From Wyeomyia smithii (taxonomy: Eukaryota > Arthropoda > Insecta > Diptera > Culicidae): 64,000 nucleotides of DNA. Where the stretch lies: positions 50,687,674-50,751,673 of the forward strand of contig NC_073694.1 of NCBI RefSeq assembly GCF_029784165.1, read 5' to 3'. The notes beneath the pieces were generated by a model, which did not search any database, was not told the DNA's origin, and worked only from the letters and a program-made list of their open reading frames with translations. Below, piece after piece: positions 33,502 to 45,010 of the stretch (position 1 is the first letter of the stretch; each line of letters starts with the position of its first letter). The translations under genes were made by a program, and so were the position numbers.

Positions 33502-34409
33502 GGCCAAATAGCATGTTTTCAATTGCAAGGTATATGATCCTGTCGACCGTGCTTGGGAAGCAAGCATATAACGACCAATCAGAGGTCGAATTTTTCGTCT
33601 TGACAAGGCTTGACTATTTTCAATAGTACAATAGTGTGAATAGTAAAATTACAATTATCTTATTTTGGGAAGAATCTTAGAAGATTTTCCAATCTATTGC
33701 TGCAAGAACGAAGGAAATCCATCGGATACTAACCGATTTATTAGCATTTGAAATTGGACATATTTTTCACTTTTTTCGGTTTTAGATTTTCATTTCACAT
33801 CCCTATGTAGCCAAACTTCCTGAGAGAAGTATTCTACTTCAAAAAGCATGGTGTGGTTCAAAATCGGTTGCTAATTACAACCTTTGAGCTGCCCTAACAT
33901 TGGGGGAAATAAGATACACGGACAACATGCACTGTGGAAGCTATTTCACATTCAGTAAATTAAACGGGTGCGACAAATTTAAATTGCTAGGATGCAACAC
34001 AGAATGCTTGCTTGCGTTGACAAAAATTATTAACTTTCAATGACTTGTTTATTTGCCTTCAAAAAGGCATTTTGATTTCCGAAACTGGATTTCCTTATGG
34101 CAATCATTATGCTGCCCCAACACGGGGGGAATAATGGCTGTCTGGCGACACACGCTGAGAAAAACCGCGCTGCTCCTGAGACGTGGTGACCAACCACAGG
34201 GCTAGTGCTGCTGCTGAGGAAGGACGACTGCTGTTGTCGCTGTCTGATGCTACGCTATGCCACAGTTGTGGCCGCTATACGCTGGCCTATCCACAGCCAA
34301 GCCACAGTTGTGGCCGCTTCCGCTATCGATGGTACCCACTGCTGCTAAGGGAGGACTGCTGTCGTCGCTATTCAGAACTGTTATGAGCGGCTTGGACTAA
34401 AACAGGCTC

Positions 34410-34416
34410 TTATATA
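34410..34416 (-). promoter_or_regulatory. TATA box, array unit 3
   Basis: Minus-strand TATATAA with the downstream sequence AGAGCCTGTTT shared with unit 2. The upstream CCAAT region of units 2 and 4 is absent here. The hairpin follows at 34055-34068. Confidence 0.45.
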
Positions 34417-35331
34417 GGGATGAAAATAGGAATGAATTATTTCACGTACGTGGTGGAATGATATAGCGATCATTTGATAAGCTCCACCTCTTTTTTCAGT
34501 TTCTAAAGTTTTTCCTCAGTTTCGTAGCACGGATGCACAAAAATGATTTCTTGTCGAGCCGGACCGATAGCACTCTCATTGAAGCAACAAAATAACATGT
34601 TTTGTGTCGTGTTGTGCAGCTTGGTTGAAGAAAATGTTCCCGTCCCCATGTCGCATGTAAGCAGATTATTGCGTTCAGTAGACAGTAGATAGTGTATCCA
34701 GCGAATAAACACCGATGGTGCTCTCACACACGCAACGGTTTTAACCCGTATCTTATTGCGGTTTGTAACATCAAGCGATTTCGTTTGCTCGCTGTTGCGT
34801 GTTGCATCATGTTGCAACTTGGCAGCTGGGAGATGACGAAATTCTGTTTATGCTGATTGATTGAATCGACTTCATATTAGCTCTGCATAGTCGGACTAAC
34901 TGCTTTTGTGAAGGCGTACTAACAGGGAAATTTATTATTCAATGTCGGTTATGCTGATCGCAGCCTTTGCGCTGCCCCTACAGTGGGGGGTTTACTAAAT
35001 AAAGTGAAAGTAAAAATTAGACAACTACAACAGAATTTGATTGCATCCCGCACAGAATGTCTGCTTGTGTTGATGCCAGAAAATTATTAACCTTCAATTA
35101 TTTTTTATTTGCCTTGAAAAAAGCATGGTGTGGTTCAAAATCGGTTGCTAATTACAACCTTTGAGCTGCCCTAACATTGGGGGAAATAAGATACACGGAC
35201 AACATGCACTGTGGAAGCTATTTCACATTCAGTAAATTAAACGGGTGCGACAAATTTAAATTGCTAGGATGCAACACAGAATGCTTGCTTGCGTTGACAA
35301 AAATTATTTACTTTCAATGACTTGTTTATTT

Positions 35332-35345
35332 GCCTTCAAAAAGGC
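35332..35345 (-). terminator. Hairpin before AAATAAA, unit 4 end
   Basis: GCCTT-TTTG-AAGGC on the minus strand followed by AAATAAACAAG, identical to the unit 3 structure at 34055-34068. Confidence 0.4.
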
Positions 35346-35686
35346 ATTTTGATTTCCGAAACTGGATTTCCTGATGGCAATCATTATGCTGCCCCAACAC
35401 GGGGGGAATAATGGCTGTCTGGCGACACACGCTGAGAAAAACCGCGCTGCTCCTGAGACGTGGTGACCAACCACAGGGCTAGTGCTGCTGCTGAGGAAGG
35501 ACGACTGCTGTTGTCGCTGTCTGATGCTACGCTATGCCACAGTTGTGGCCGCTATACGCTGGCCTATCCACAGCCAAGCCACAGTTGTGGCCGCTTCCGC
35601 TATCGATGGTACCCACTGCTGCTAAGGGAGGACTGCTGTCGTCGCTGTTCAGAACTATTATGAGCGGCTCCGGCTGAAACAGGCTC

Positions 35687-35693
35687 TTATATA
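35687..35693 (-). promoter_or_regulatory. TATA box, array unit 4
   Basis: Minus-strand TATATAA in the same context as unit 2, with the ATTGG at 35767-35771. The hairpin/AAATAAA pair follows at 35325-35345. Confidence 0.5.
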
Positions 35694-36035
35694 GGCCAAA
35701 TAGCATGTTTTCAATTGCAAGGTATATGATTCTGTCGACCGTGCTTGGGAAGCAAGCATATAACGACCAATCAGGGGTCGAAATTTTCGTTTTGACAAGG
35801 CTTGACTATTTTCAATAGTACAATAGTGTGAATAATAAAATTACAATTATCTTATTTTGGGAAGAATCTTAGAAGATTTTCCAATCTATTGCTGCAAGAA
35901 CGAAGGAAATCCATCGAATACTAATCGGTTTATTAGCATTTGAAATTGGACATATTTTTCACTTTTTTCGGTTTTAGATTTTCATTTCACATCCCTATGT
36001 AGCCGAACTTCCTGAGAGAAGTATTCTACTTCAAA

Positions 36036-37519
36036 ATAGTAAAATGGCATTTTTTCCGTTAGATCTGCGATTTGGAAATAAAATTTACCAAAAATGTTGG
36101 CAAAGACGGACACTGCGGGTAAGACGGACACTTTCAATATTTCACAAACTAGAACGTGTTATGATAGTTGAGTGATGCGAATACCTTCTTTGTAGTGTGT
36201 TAATACTTTTGAGATGCTTTGTCGGTTTTCAGCAACCTGCCAAATTTGTAAGTAAAACAAAGAATATTTTCGTGAACACGCTATTTCATTTGTTCCCGAT
36301 GGTAAAGTGTTCAATTAGTCTTTCCTCGGTTTTCTAGTGAAAATTTAGCAGATTTTCGATGTTCCGATAGAGAGCTACGATTGTTTGAAAAATATACAGT
36401 CAGGTCGGGCAAGATGGACACACGGATTTTTCAAGAATTTTCTCAAATAAAATCGGTTCTGTACTATAGATGTTTACAAAGTACACCCGCGAGAGAAAAC
36501 AAGCAGATATTAATCACTTAGCAGTGAGAAAAGGCCATATAGGCCGTGAATTTTTGCCTTCATCCTAGCCCACCCTCCCAAACTGTTCACGTGATGGACT
36601 CTAATAACGTAGAGTAGTGTATGGCCATCACTTAACACATAAATCAAAGGAATACGTAACGTACTACATCTTTTTTTGTGAGTGTTCACCTTCACCATCG
36701 TAGTGTCCATCTTACCCAACCATGTCAAGAAAACAGCAATTTGTAGTCATAGTTTTGAAGACCCAAAACACATAAAACTTGGAGGAAGTTCACTAATACC
36801 GAGAATAAATATGACAACAAATGATCTTAAGTATCAATTTGTATGACTACTGCAATTTAAATAGCAATACCTGAGTAATTATTAAGGTTAAACCTTAGGG
36901 TGTCCATCTTTACCTACTTTCCCCTATATGTCGAATGTGTCAGAAATGTCAAATTTCCAATTAGAAAAAAAAGTCATGAAAGATGTACATATGAAAACCC
37001 GTGGTAACAGTATTGGTTTTATGGAAGTTTTATAGCGCTTAATACAGCCAAAACAGCGCAATAAAACTTCAATAAAACCAGTTTTGTTATCAGAAATTTT
37101 CAAAAACTTCGACAAACGAAATGTCAATACTTACTGGTTCACGGTACATCGATATTTATGCAGAATATTCATCGAAATATTTTGCTGACATTTGCAAAAA
37201 AAAATCGCCGAGTTCGATCAGCCGTAGGAAAGTTTGCCAAAATAAATTAAGTTTGTGAGCTGTGGCTTTTTTTTAAATTCCTAAGCAAGAATATTTTGTT
37301 GTTGTATTTTTATAATCCAAGTACGATTGCCAGTTGATTATTTTAATAATGAGTCCATGCATGCCGTGTAGGATCATTTGTTATTTTTAAGGTGGAAATG
37401 AACATGACGTCATTTTAGTAAAAACTACTTTTAACACTTTATTTTCAAAAAAAAACCCAAAAGCAAATATGATTAGTATTGTGTCACTTCACCTTTAGTC
37501 TATACAACCTTTTACAGCT
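36036..37519. other. Intergenic DNA with dispersed GGTAAGATGGACAC words
   Basis: AAGACGGACAC or AAGATGGACAC occurs on the plus strand near 36100, 36120 and 36410, and inverted near 36703 and 36900. The last reads inward as TAGGGGAAAGTAGGTAAAGA, a possible TIR. A decayed MITE of about 0.8 kb is likely, but its left end is not clear. No genes seen. Confidence 0.45.
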
Positions 37520-37527
37520 GCCTAGGC

Positions 37528-38413
37528 TAGGGTTACCATTTGATCGGAGTTAAAAATCAGGACACCTTTTTTTGGCACAAATTTGATCTAAACTATTTCC
37601 ATTCTTTGAGATATCAATAAATAAAACCACAATCTGAGATTTGCACTGCAACATACGCCAAAACAATTATTCATTTATTTAACGTATCTCTCGGACGATT
37701 CAATTCTGCAACTTTGATTCATCAGGCGTTAGTAGATACACATACATAAGAAATACGTAACACTGGCGCTTTTTTCTGGTACACGTTGCCCCATAGTACT
37801 CCGTGCCTCATCCTGTCCAACTGCTCGACAAATGATGAACAAAATGAATTTCCTTTTTTTTCGGCTTCATCGAGTTCCAAAGAAAATCCTATAAAAAACT
37901 GTCAAAAAGTGTCAAAAAGTTCTTTGCAAAATCAATGCAGCATTTTTTGAGTGGGAACGAAACAAATGCAGGGCTGCGCAGGTACACCGCCTTCATAAAC
38001 TACTCAAACAGTGATTTTATTCAAAGGGTGGTACCAATTCAAGTAGTTTATTTTGGACCAACCTTTTTGGAAGATTTCTTCCTGAGTGTTACGTATGTCT
38101 TATGTAAGTGGTAGATACCTAAAAATGTAGCACACGTAAGCTGTTTTAAATTATACTTAACAACTGTCAGATGTTTACGGGTTCAACGACTAGACAATTT
38201 TTCCCGCCAAGATTCAACCAAAGAAAAAATTCGTTCAAAATGAGTCCGTTTCTATCTGGGGTCAAGATGAGTACTGAACAATCTTCACCATTTCTGAATA
38301 TCTATTCAGAAAAATCAGGACAAATGCTAAAATATGAAAAATAAATCAGGACGCTCTAAACGAGTCTCAAAATCAGGACATGTCCTGCTAAATCAGGACG
38401 GATGGTATCCCTA
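37528..38413. mobile_element. Non-autonomous hAT element, 886 bp
   Basis: The ends TAGGGTTACCAT and, inverted, TAGGGATACCAT are flanked by a perfect 8-bp duplication GCCTAGGC at 37520-37527 and 38414-38421. Inside both ends is AATCAGGACA or its complement. No transposase coding. The target is itself a palindrome. Confidence 0.9.
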
Positions 38414-38540
38414 GCCTAGGCATAGAATAAACAAGATATTTTAGCGTACTCGGTCTAATTTTAGCGTATTCGCCGATGATTGCTTTTTCAGCTTTTTTTC
38501 AGCTTTTCAGCTGTCCAGCAGCTGCCCTGTGCAAATAACT

Positions 38541-39268
38541 GAGCCGTTGCGGATCAGAGTGGTCTAAAGACCATTTTTTCAAAAATGAGTTTTTTACATA
38601 AACCGCATCTACTGAAGAAGCTGAAGTTAGGAGACTTTCAAAAAATCGAACTTTAAAGCTGATTTATTTCATGTTGAAATTTCGTCCGAAACAGAACATT
38701 CTGTTTCGGAACAGAGTGGTCTATATACATAAATCGAGGTAATACCGCCATGTAATATGTGACATGTAACATGTTACATGTGATATGTAACTTGTCATTT
38801 GTCCTGTAACATGTTACACGTGATTTGTAACATGTTACACGTAATGTAACATGTCAAATATCATGTAATATGTAACATGTTGTGTTACTGTAATGTTACA
38901 CGTCACATGTTACATGTGACATGCCATGTACATCATATAACATGTGACACTAGCCATTTTATACGAGTTAACGTCATTTTTATTTATGTTTATGTACATA
39001 GACCACTCTGTTCCGAAACGATTCGAGGATTCCAGTAAAATATATTTGAAATCAGAGTGGTCTATGTACATTGGTGAAATAGAATCACCGATTTCGCAAA
39101 GAAACTGTTAATTTTATATGTCCCAATGTTGAACCACTTCATAACCTTTATATTAGAACATTTTGTTTGAAAGAATCCATTGAACAGAATGTTATTCAGA
39201 GATTTTTCGAAAATTGCTTTTCCTGAACAATTTGCTCTATGGCACATAGACCACTCTGTTCCGCAACG
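38541..39268. repeat. Nested inverted repeats sharing CAGAGTGGTCTATGTACAT
   Basis: TGAGCCGTTGCGGATCAGAGTGGTCTA at the left faces the complement of TGAGCCGTTGCGGAACAGAG at the right. Inside lie further inverted copies of the CAGAGTGGTCTA core near 38711, 39001 and 39052. These look like termini of one TE family inserted repeatedly at the same spot. The right-most copy lies inside the Tc1-like transposase relic. Confidence 0.65.
38702..39019. mobile_element. Palindromic MITE with ACATGT-rich core
   Basis: Arms starting GTTTCGGAACAGAGTGGTCT face each other over about 318 bp. The core (38745-38945) is almost wholly variants of TAACATGTTACA, itself palindromic, so the whole element could fold as a long hairpin. 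Confidence 0.7.
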
Positions 39269-39790
39269 GCTCATATTTGTTGTTACAATTCCCCAATCAT
39301 TCTCTATAGGATTGAAGTCCGGACTACACGATGGCCAATGCATAGAAGGAATATCACAGGCCGCGAGAAATTTTTAGTGCTACTTTGTGTATGAAATGAA
39401 GCAATATATTGCTTAAAAATAAAATTTACGTCCTTAACGTCTTTGTAACTTAATAAAAGCTTCTTTTAGTAATTCGCAGTGCTTCTTAGAGTTAATTCTG
39501 ATTCATATGAAACATATTGAAGTTTTGAAGTTTTTACAGTGCCACTAATGCCTGTCCAATGCTCTCTCAGGGTGTTTTTCTTTTGTTTCCCCAACAGTAT
39601 CCAGGACCGTCAGAATTAACAAGATTAAACTGGAGCACTGGAAACCACTCTAGACCATTCTTCATCACAGAGCTGGTATTTCTCAACGGAACTCTAGCAT
39701 GCTTTTTTATGCCGCGGAAGAAGTCGCGGTACAGCGACTGTTTTCCTGTATGAAAGGTTACTGTCAGAGTTTGAAACTTTTCGGATACGA
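39062..39790 (-). pseudogene. Tc1/mariner-type transposase relic
   Basis: On the minus strand the piece near 39620 reads FNLVNSDGPGYCWGNK, like the region after the second catalytic Asp of Tc1 transposases. A HTQSSTKNF piece lies near 39385. The DDE-end motif reads MHWPSCSPDFNPIENDWG (39343 down to about 39288). The order and spacing fit the C-terminal half of a DD34E transposase, which cuts and pastes at TA sites. Stops and frame changes separate the pieces. CAGAGTGGTC repeats lie in and beside it. Confidence 0.75.
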
Positions 39791-40057
39791 CGACTGGTTA
39801 CTGGAATGTTAATAAGGGGGGGGGGGGATTTATTAGTAGCTTAAGTATTTATGATAAATATTAGTAAATAATGAGTATGTGTGTCCAATCACAAATGGCA
39901 ACTTCTCAACACTGTTAGAAATTTGTAATTTTAATTGTTAGGATTTTTTAGGACTTATCATCGTAGGGATTTAACCTACTTGTCAGAATAGGGGAAGCAA
40001 ACTTACAACTAACTTAATTGCTAACTTATTGACTATAAAGAGAGCTTATCGTTGCAA

Positions 40058-43000
40058 TTGAGGATTGGAACGATTTTTGTCGAAAATTGTTAATAATTTT
40101 ATTTGACATAGCTTCTAATGTTTCAACACCAGTGAGTCTATGTAATTCGAGTGTACCAAACCAAGGAGGACGCTTCTAAATCATTTTCAGAATTTTATTC
40201 TGAATCCTTTGGAGTGTTTTCTTCCTTGTGAAACAGCAACTTGACCAGATCGGTACAGCATAAAGCATTGCTGGTCTAAAAATTTGTTCGTAAATCAAAA
40301 GTTTGTTCTTTAAACAAAGTTTAGAATTCCTTTTAACGAGAGGATATAAACATCTCGAATATTTGATGCACTTGGCCTGTATATTCTCAATGTGCTCTTT
40401 GTAAGTAAGTTTTTTATTGTAAATTAGTCCCAAGTACTTAACCTTGTCAGACCAACTTAAAATAACCCCATTCATCTTAACAACGTGATTATTGTTTGGC
40501 TTGAGGAAAGAAGCCCTAGTCTTATGGGGAAAAATTATCATTTGAGTTTTAGAACCACTGGGAAAGATTTTCCACTTTTGCAAATAAGAAGAAAAAATAT
40601 CATAACTTTTCTGCAATCGACTGCATCGTCACACGAAGACTTTTTCCTTTTACGGAAATGCTTGTGTCATCGCAGCACAATGACTGTGTGCATCCTGGAG
40701 GCAAATCAGGAAGATCTGAAGTGAATATGTTGTACAGGACTGGACCCAAGACTGAACCTTGAGGCACACCTGCTCTGACAGGAAATCTATCAGATTTTGA
40801 ATTCTGATAGACAACCTGCAGAGTTCGATCAGTAAGATAATTTTTCAAATTTTGATTAGGAAAATTGGAAAATTAAAAGTTTGCAATTTCGCAATCAAAC
40901 CTTTAGGCCAAACACTGGCGAATGCTTTTTCTATGTCTAAAAGAGCAGCTCCAGTGGAATAACCTTCAGATTTGTTGCTCGTATCATATTAGTAACTCTG
41001 AGCAATTGATGAGTAGTGGAATGCCCTTGGCGAAATCCAAACTGTTCATGTGCAAAATTGAATTTTCGTTGATGTGTGACATCATTCTATTGAGAATAAT
41101 TCTCTCAAACAGTTCACTTATTGAAGAAAGCAAACTTTTGCATTTTTCCATAATTTGGGAAAATATGCAATTTTGAAACAGCAATTGAAAATTTTCACTA
41201 AAAATTCCATTGTGCTCTCAGGGAGATGTTTGATTAGTATGTTAAAGATTCCATCGTCACCAGGTGCTTTCATATTTTTGAAATTTTTTATAATTGATTT
41301 AATCTCATTCAAGTTAGTTTCAATTATTTCTGCAGGTGAAAAATTCTGAGAAGAAATTAAATCAAATTGACGAGTGACTTCATTTTCAATTAAACTCACA
41401 AAATTCAAATTTGAATTATGAACACTCTCAAACTGCTGAGCAAGTCTTTTTCAACTTTAGTCTCAAAATTTTGATTTCTCAGAAGAGTAAATCTATGTTT
41501 ATTCTCTTTCTGTAAATCTTTATAAATAGTTTTCAAAACAGGGTCACGAGAACGTTGATATTGACGTCTGCGGACATTTTTCAAACGAATTAGAAGTTGA
41601 AGATTTTCGTCAATTATTGGTTAATCAAATTTCACTTGAGCCTATGGAACAGAATAATTCCTGGCATCAACAATTGCACATTTTAATGCTTCCAAAGCGG
41701 AATCAATATTCACTTCGTTTTGCAAATCAAGCTCATTATTGAAATTTCTCTCAATATGAGATTTGTAGCTTTCCCAATTAGCCTTGTTATAATTAAAAAC
41801 AGAGCTCATAGGGTTTAAAACTGACTCATGTGATAAAGAAAAAGTTATTGGAAGATGGTCAGAATCAAAGTCAGTATCTGTGATCAAATCACTACACACA
41901 TGACTTTGATATGTTAGCACCAAATCAATTGTTGATGGGTTTCTTACAGAAGAAAAGCATGTAGGACTATTCGGAGACAAAATAGAATAGTTCCCTGAAG
42001 AACAATCATTGAATAAAATTTTGCCATTGGAATTACTTTGAGAATTATTCCATGCTCGATGTTTAGCGTTGAAATCGCCGATTATAAAAAATTTTCAACA
42101 ATTTCTGGTGTTTTTGTAAATCACCTTTAAAATAATTTTTGTGCTCGCAATGCAATGCACACAATGGTAAATATGCTACGGCAATAAATAAAATCCCAAG
42201 TTCAGTTTGAACTTCAATTCCCAAAGTTTCAATAACTTTCGTCTCAAGATTACTGCTTAGTAAACTTGAACGACTCGGTGTCCAATCAGAATCCGTACGC
42301 TGGTTCAAATCTTACTTGGCTAGTCGAAGTGTATGCGTGAAAATAGGTTCAGCTGTTTCGAGGTGTTTTTCAAACGTTTCAGGAGTTCCTCAAGGTAGTA
42401 ACTTGAGCCCGCTACTCTTCGCTATCTTTATAAACGACGCTTCTTTCTTGTTACCACCCGGATGTCGACTGTTTTATGTGGATGATACAAAAATATTCAA
42501 AATTATACATAGCCTACGAGATTGTGTTGCGCTACAGGAGCATTTAAATACGTTCGTGAACTGGTGTGCAATAAACTGCTTAACATTGAGTGTTGAGAAA
42601 TGCAACATAATTTCATTCAATAAAAAGCGTGTCCCTATCGAATACGATTATACCATATCGTCACAACATCTTCTCCGTGTACAGTGCGTGAAAAATCTTG
42701 GAGTGTACTTAGATAGCGAGCTGAAATTCAAGAACTGTTATAACAACATTATCGCCGAAGCAAGCCGTCGATTGGGGTTCATTTTCAAGATTGCCGATGA
42801 ATTCCGTGACCCGTTACGTTTCAAAGCACTTTACTGTGCCCTAGTGCGATCGATTCTCGAGTCTAATTCTGTAATCTGGAGCTCATATCATGCAAACTGG
42901 TCCTACAGTAAGGAAATGGTTCAGAAAAAATTCGTACGCTATGCTCTTCGTTATCTCCCATGGCAAGATTCACTGAGCCTGCCATCATACGAGGACCGTT

Positions 43001-43545
43001 GTCGTCTTTTTGGTATTCAACCACTTGAGGTTCACCGTCAAATAGCCCAAGCTGTGTTCGCTGCTAAACTACTGACTGGCTACATCGACTGTCCAGCTAT
43101 ATTGACTCAACTAAACATATACACCGCTGAAAGACCGCTGCGCCAAAGGAGTTTCTTATATCTGGAACCGCGGAATCGACTATATGGTTGCCATGATCCA
43201 ATTCGTATTATTTGCCACCGTTTCAATAATGTTTTCGAGTTTTTGACTTCGACTTACCAATGAATACGTTCCGTCAACGGCTACTTGATGCTCATAGAAG
43301 ATTGTGAAGTTCTTGCTGTTTTTTTTTATTATTCATTAAGACTTATCTTTGTCAGATGAATGTAATTGTACAAATAAACAAATAAGATGAGGAAGAGCAC
43401 GATGTTTGATTCGGCGATGAATAACAATTGCAACTCCACCGCCGGAACCCTGAATCCTATCATATCTATGAACCACGTAATTGGGATCATATTTTAATAT
43501 GATGTTAGGTTTCAAAAATGTTTCAGTAATAATTGCTTACTTTTT
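40058..43545 (-). pseudogene. ORF2 of Jockey copy 1: endonuclease and RT, broken
   Basis: The endonuclease start lies at 43390-43545 (YDPNYVV region). It continues after the insertion at 42245 (LETKVIETLGIEVQ) and 41642-41980 (FDSDHLPITF). RT begins near 41300 (KAPGDDGI), has GVPQGSVLGPVLY near 40770, and the catalytic box as CCDD near 40660. The first catalytic box reads DIEKAFASVWP, so the invariant second Asp of the usual FD pair is lost. Several frameshifts are present. There is no RNase H, as in Jockey. Confidence 0.9.
42251..43383 (+). mobile_element. 5'-truncated CR1/Jockey-group element inserted in Jockey copy 1
   Basis: One open frame (42316-43263) encodes the C-terminal RT half: GVPQGSNLSPLLFAIFIND, catalytic YVDD near 42478, and the thumb-like part to a stop at 43261-43263. 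A short 3' end follows with the tail ACAAATAAACAAATA. The target bases AAGAT(G) are present at both junctions, a probable short duplication. The frame is intact from the truncation point, so insertion looks recent. The exact clade is unresolved. Confidence 0.88.
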
Positions 43546-43551
43546 ACTTTT

Positions 43552-44990
43552 ATGGCGACAGATCATTAAAATCCTATGCCGAATCCAGAATACGTCTCCA
43601 CAAAACTCGGTCTTGGGCTGTTACTCTCCAGTCTCCCCTTACACCCACGACTCTGGCATCCTCGTCGACAGCACACATCCAGCGCGTGCGCGATCTGCCT
43701 AGAAGTCGTCGGCCTCTATCCGGTTCTCTACTGAATATTATCTTTGCCGGTCGCCCATCCGCCATTCGTGCTACATGGCCAGCCCACTGTAACCTGCCGT
43801 GTTTCATCAGCTTGACTATATCAGCGTGTTTGTATACTTCGTACAGCTCGTGATTCATGCGCCTGCGCCACACCCCGTTCTCTAGTTTGCCTCCAAGTAT
43901 TGATCGCAGGATTTTACGCTCGAAGACCCCAAGCGCTCGTCGATCAGCCTCCTTCCACGTCCACGATTCATGTCCGTAGAGCGCCACCGGGAGGATCAGA
44001 GTCGTATAGAGCGCAAATTTCGTACGGATCTGTAGGCTACGGGACCTAAGCTGGCTACGCAATCCGTAATAAGCCCTATTCACCGCCGCAATCCGCCTTT
44101 TCACCTCGCGGCTTACCTCGTTGTCACATGTCACGAGAGTACCAAGATAAACAAATTCGTCGACCACTTCGAAAGTATCCCCATCCATCTCCACCGCAGC
44201 ACCAACACCCGTAGAACTACCACGCTCCCTGCCAGCCACCATGTACTTCGTTTTGGCAGTGTTCATGGTGAGTCCAATTCTCGCAGCTCCCCTTTTGAGA
44301 GCCGTAAAGGCCTCCTCAACTGCTCTACGGTTAACACCAATTTTATCAATGTCGCCCGCAAAGCCCAGAAGCATGTGAGACTTAGTGATGATGGTGCCGC
44401 TCCTCTGCACACCTGCCCTTCGTATTGCACCTTCCGAAGCTATGTTGAACAGCAAGTTCGAGAGCCTGTCACCTTGCTTCAGACCATCCAACGTCACAAA
44501 CGCGTCCGAAAATTCACCCGCTGTTCTGACGCATGTTGTGAAACCGTCAAGCGTCGCACGTAACAGTTTAATTAGTTTTGTTGGAAAACCATGTTATATC
44601 ATTATTCGCCAAAGCGCATTGCGTTTCACTGTGTCGTACGCCGCCTTAAAGTCTATGAACAGATGATGCGTCTGCAAGTTGTGTTCTCGAAACTTGTCGA
44701 GAACCTGTCTCAAGGTGAACATCTGGTCCGTTATAGATTGCCCCACTCGAAAACCACATTGGTATTCTCCAACAAAGGCTTCCTGCAACGGCCTCTGTCG
44801 CTGAAACAGGATACGGGAGAGAATTTTGTAAGCGGAATTGATAAGGGTTATGCCCCTATAATTACTACAGTCGAGCCTATGTCCCTTTTTGTAGATAGGG
44901 CATGTGAGTCCTTCCAATCAGTCCGTAGGTCAGAGGCGACGCGTGGCCAAGTGGGCTACCTGTTCAATCAATTTTTGCAACATTAAAACA
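43552..44990 (-). pseudogene. RTE-like reverse transcriptase, 5'-truncated and broken
   Basis: The frame at 44594-44917 reads CPIYKKGHRLDCSNYRGITL and later GFRVGQSITDQMF and FIDFKAAYD. The frame at 43574-44497 reads LKQGDRLSNLLFN, a catalytic box FAGD where FADD is expected, then the long C-terminal region with WRRRMNHELYEVY and RLQWAGHVARM. This is the RTE/BovB-type arrangement. A frameshift separates the two parts at about 44500-44590. The Asp-to-Gly change in the catalytic pair would abolish activity. The 5' truncation is near 44980, next to an (ATTGT)n run. Confidence 0.85.
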
Positions 44991-45010
44991 ATTGTATTGT
45001 ATTGTATTGT
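44991..45010. repeat. (ATTGT)4 microsatellite
   Basis: Four perfect ATTGT units at the truncated end of the RTE-like copy. Confidence 0.85.

Larger units (their letters stand above)
31700..36035 (-). repeat. Complex tandem array of unassigned non-coding units
   Basis: Landmarks recur in the same order. The block at 32635-32960 returns at 34700-35030 (offset about 2060). AATCGGTTGCTAATTACAAC occurs near 33070, 33857 and 35138. GAGAAAAACCGCGCTGCTCC occurs near 33369, 34157 and 35433. The stretch 33540-33838 returns at 35730-36020. The middle copy (33839-34440) is shorter. On the minus strand each copy offers a TATA box, then about 200-370 bases later a small hairpin followed by AAATAAA. Within a copy, modules of about 200 bp built around a CCCC...GGGGCAGC palindrome are related to one another. 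The stretch 31700-32150 belongs by proximity only. No coding is convincing. The family is unknown to me. Confidence 0.75.
39811..43545 (-). mobile_element. Jockey-clade non-LTR element, copy 1 (interrupted)
   Basis: Same family as 47009-51417, inverted. The 3' end with its G/C run is at about 39811. The 5' end is truncated near 43545, inside the ORF2 endonuclease. An unrelated retroelement is inserted at 42251-43383, splitting it; both sides match copy 2 continuously across the gap. The RTE-like copy lies immediately upstream of its 5' end. Confidence 0.92.

Noticed and set aside
34183..35663. Identical 67-residue plus-strand frames in two array copies
   Set aside because: Identity follows from recent duplication; the frames start at GTG, lie antisense to the TATA boxes, and show no motif.
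31700..36035. CRISPR array
   Set aside because: Eukaryotic context, repeat units are long and imperfect, no short regular spacers.
31700..36035. LTR retrotransposon with TATA and AATAAA
   Set aside because: No TG...CA ends, no primer-binding site, no polypurine tract and no gag or pol between repeats.
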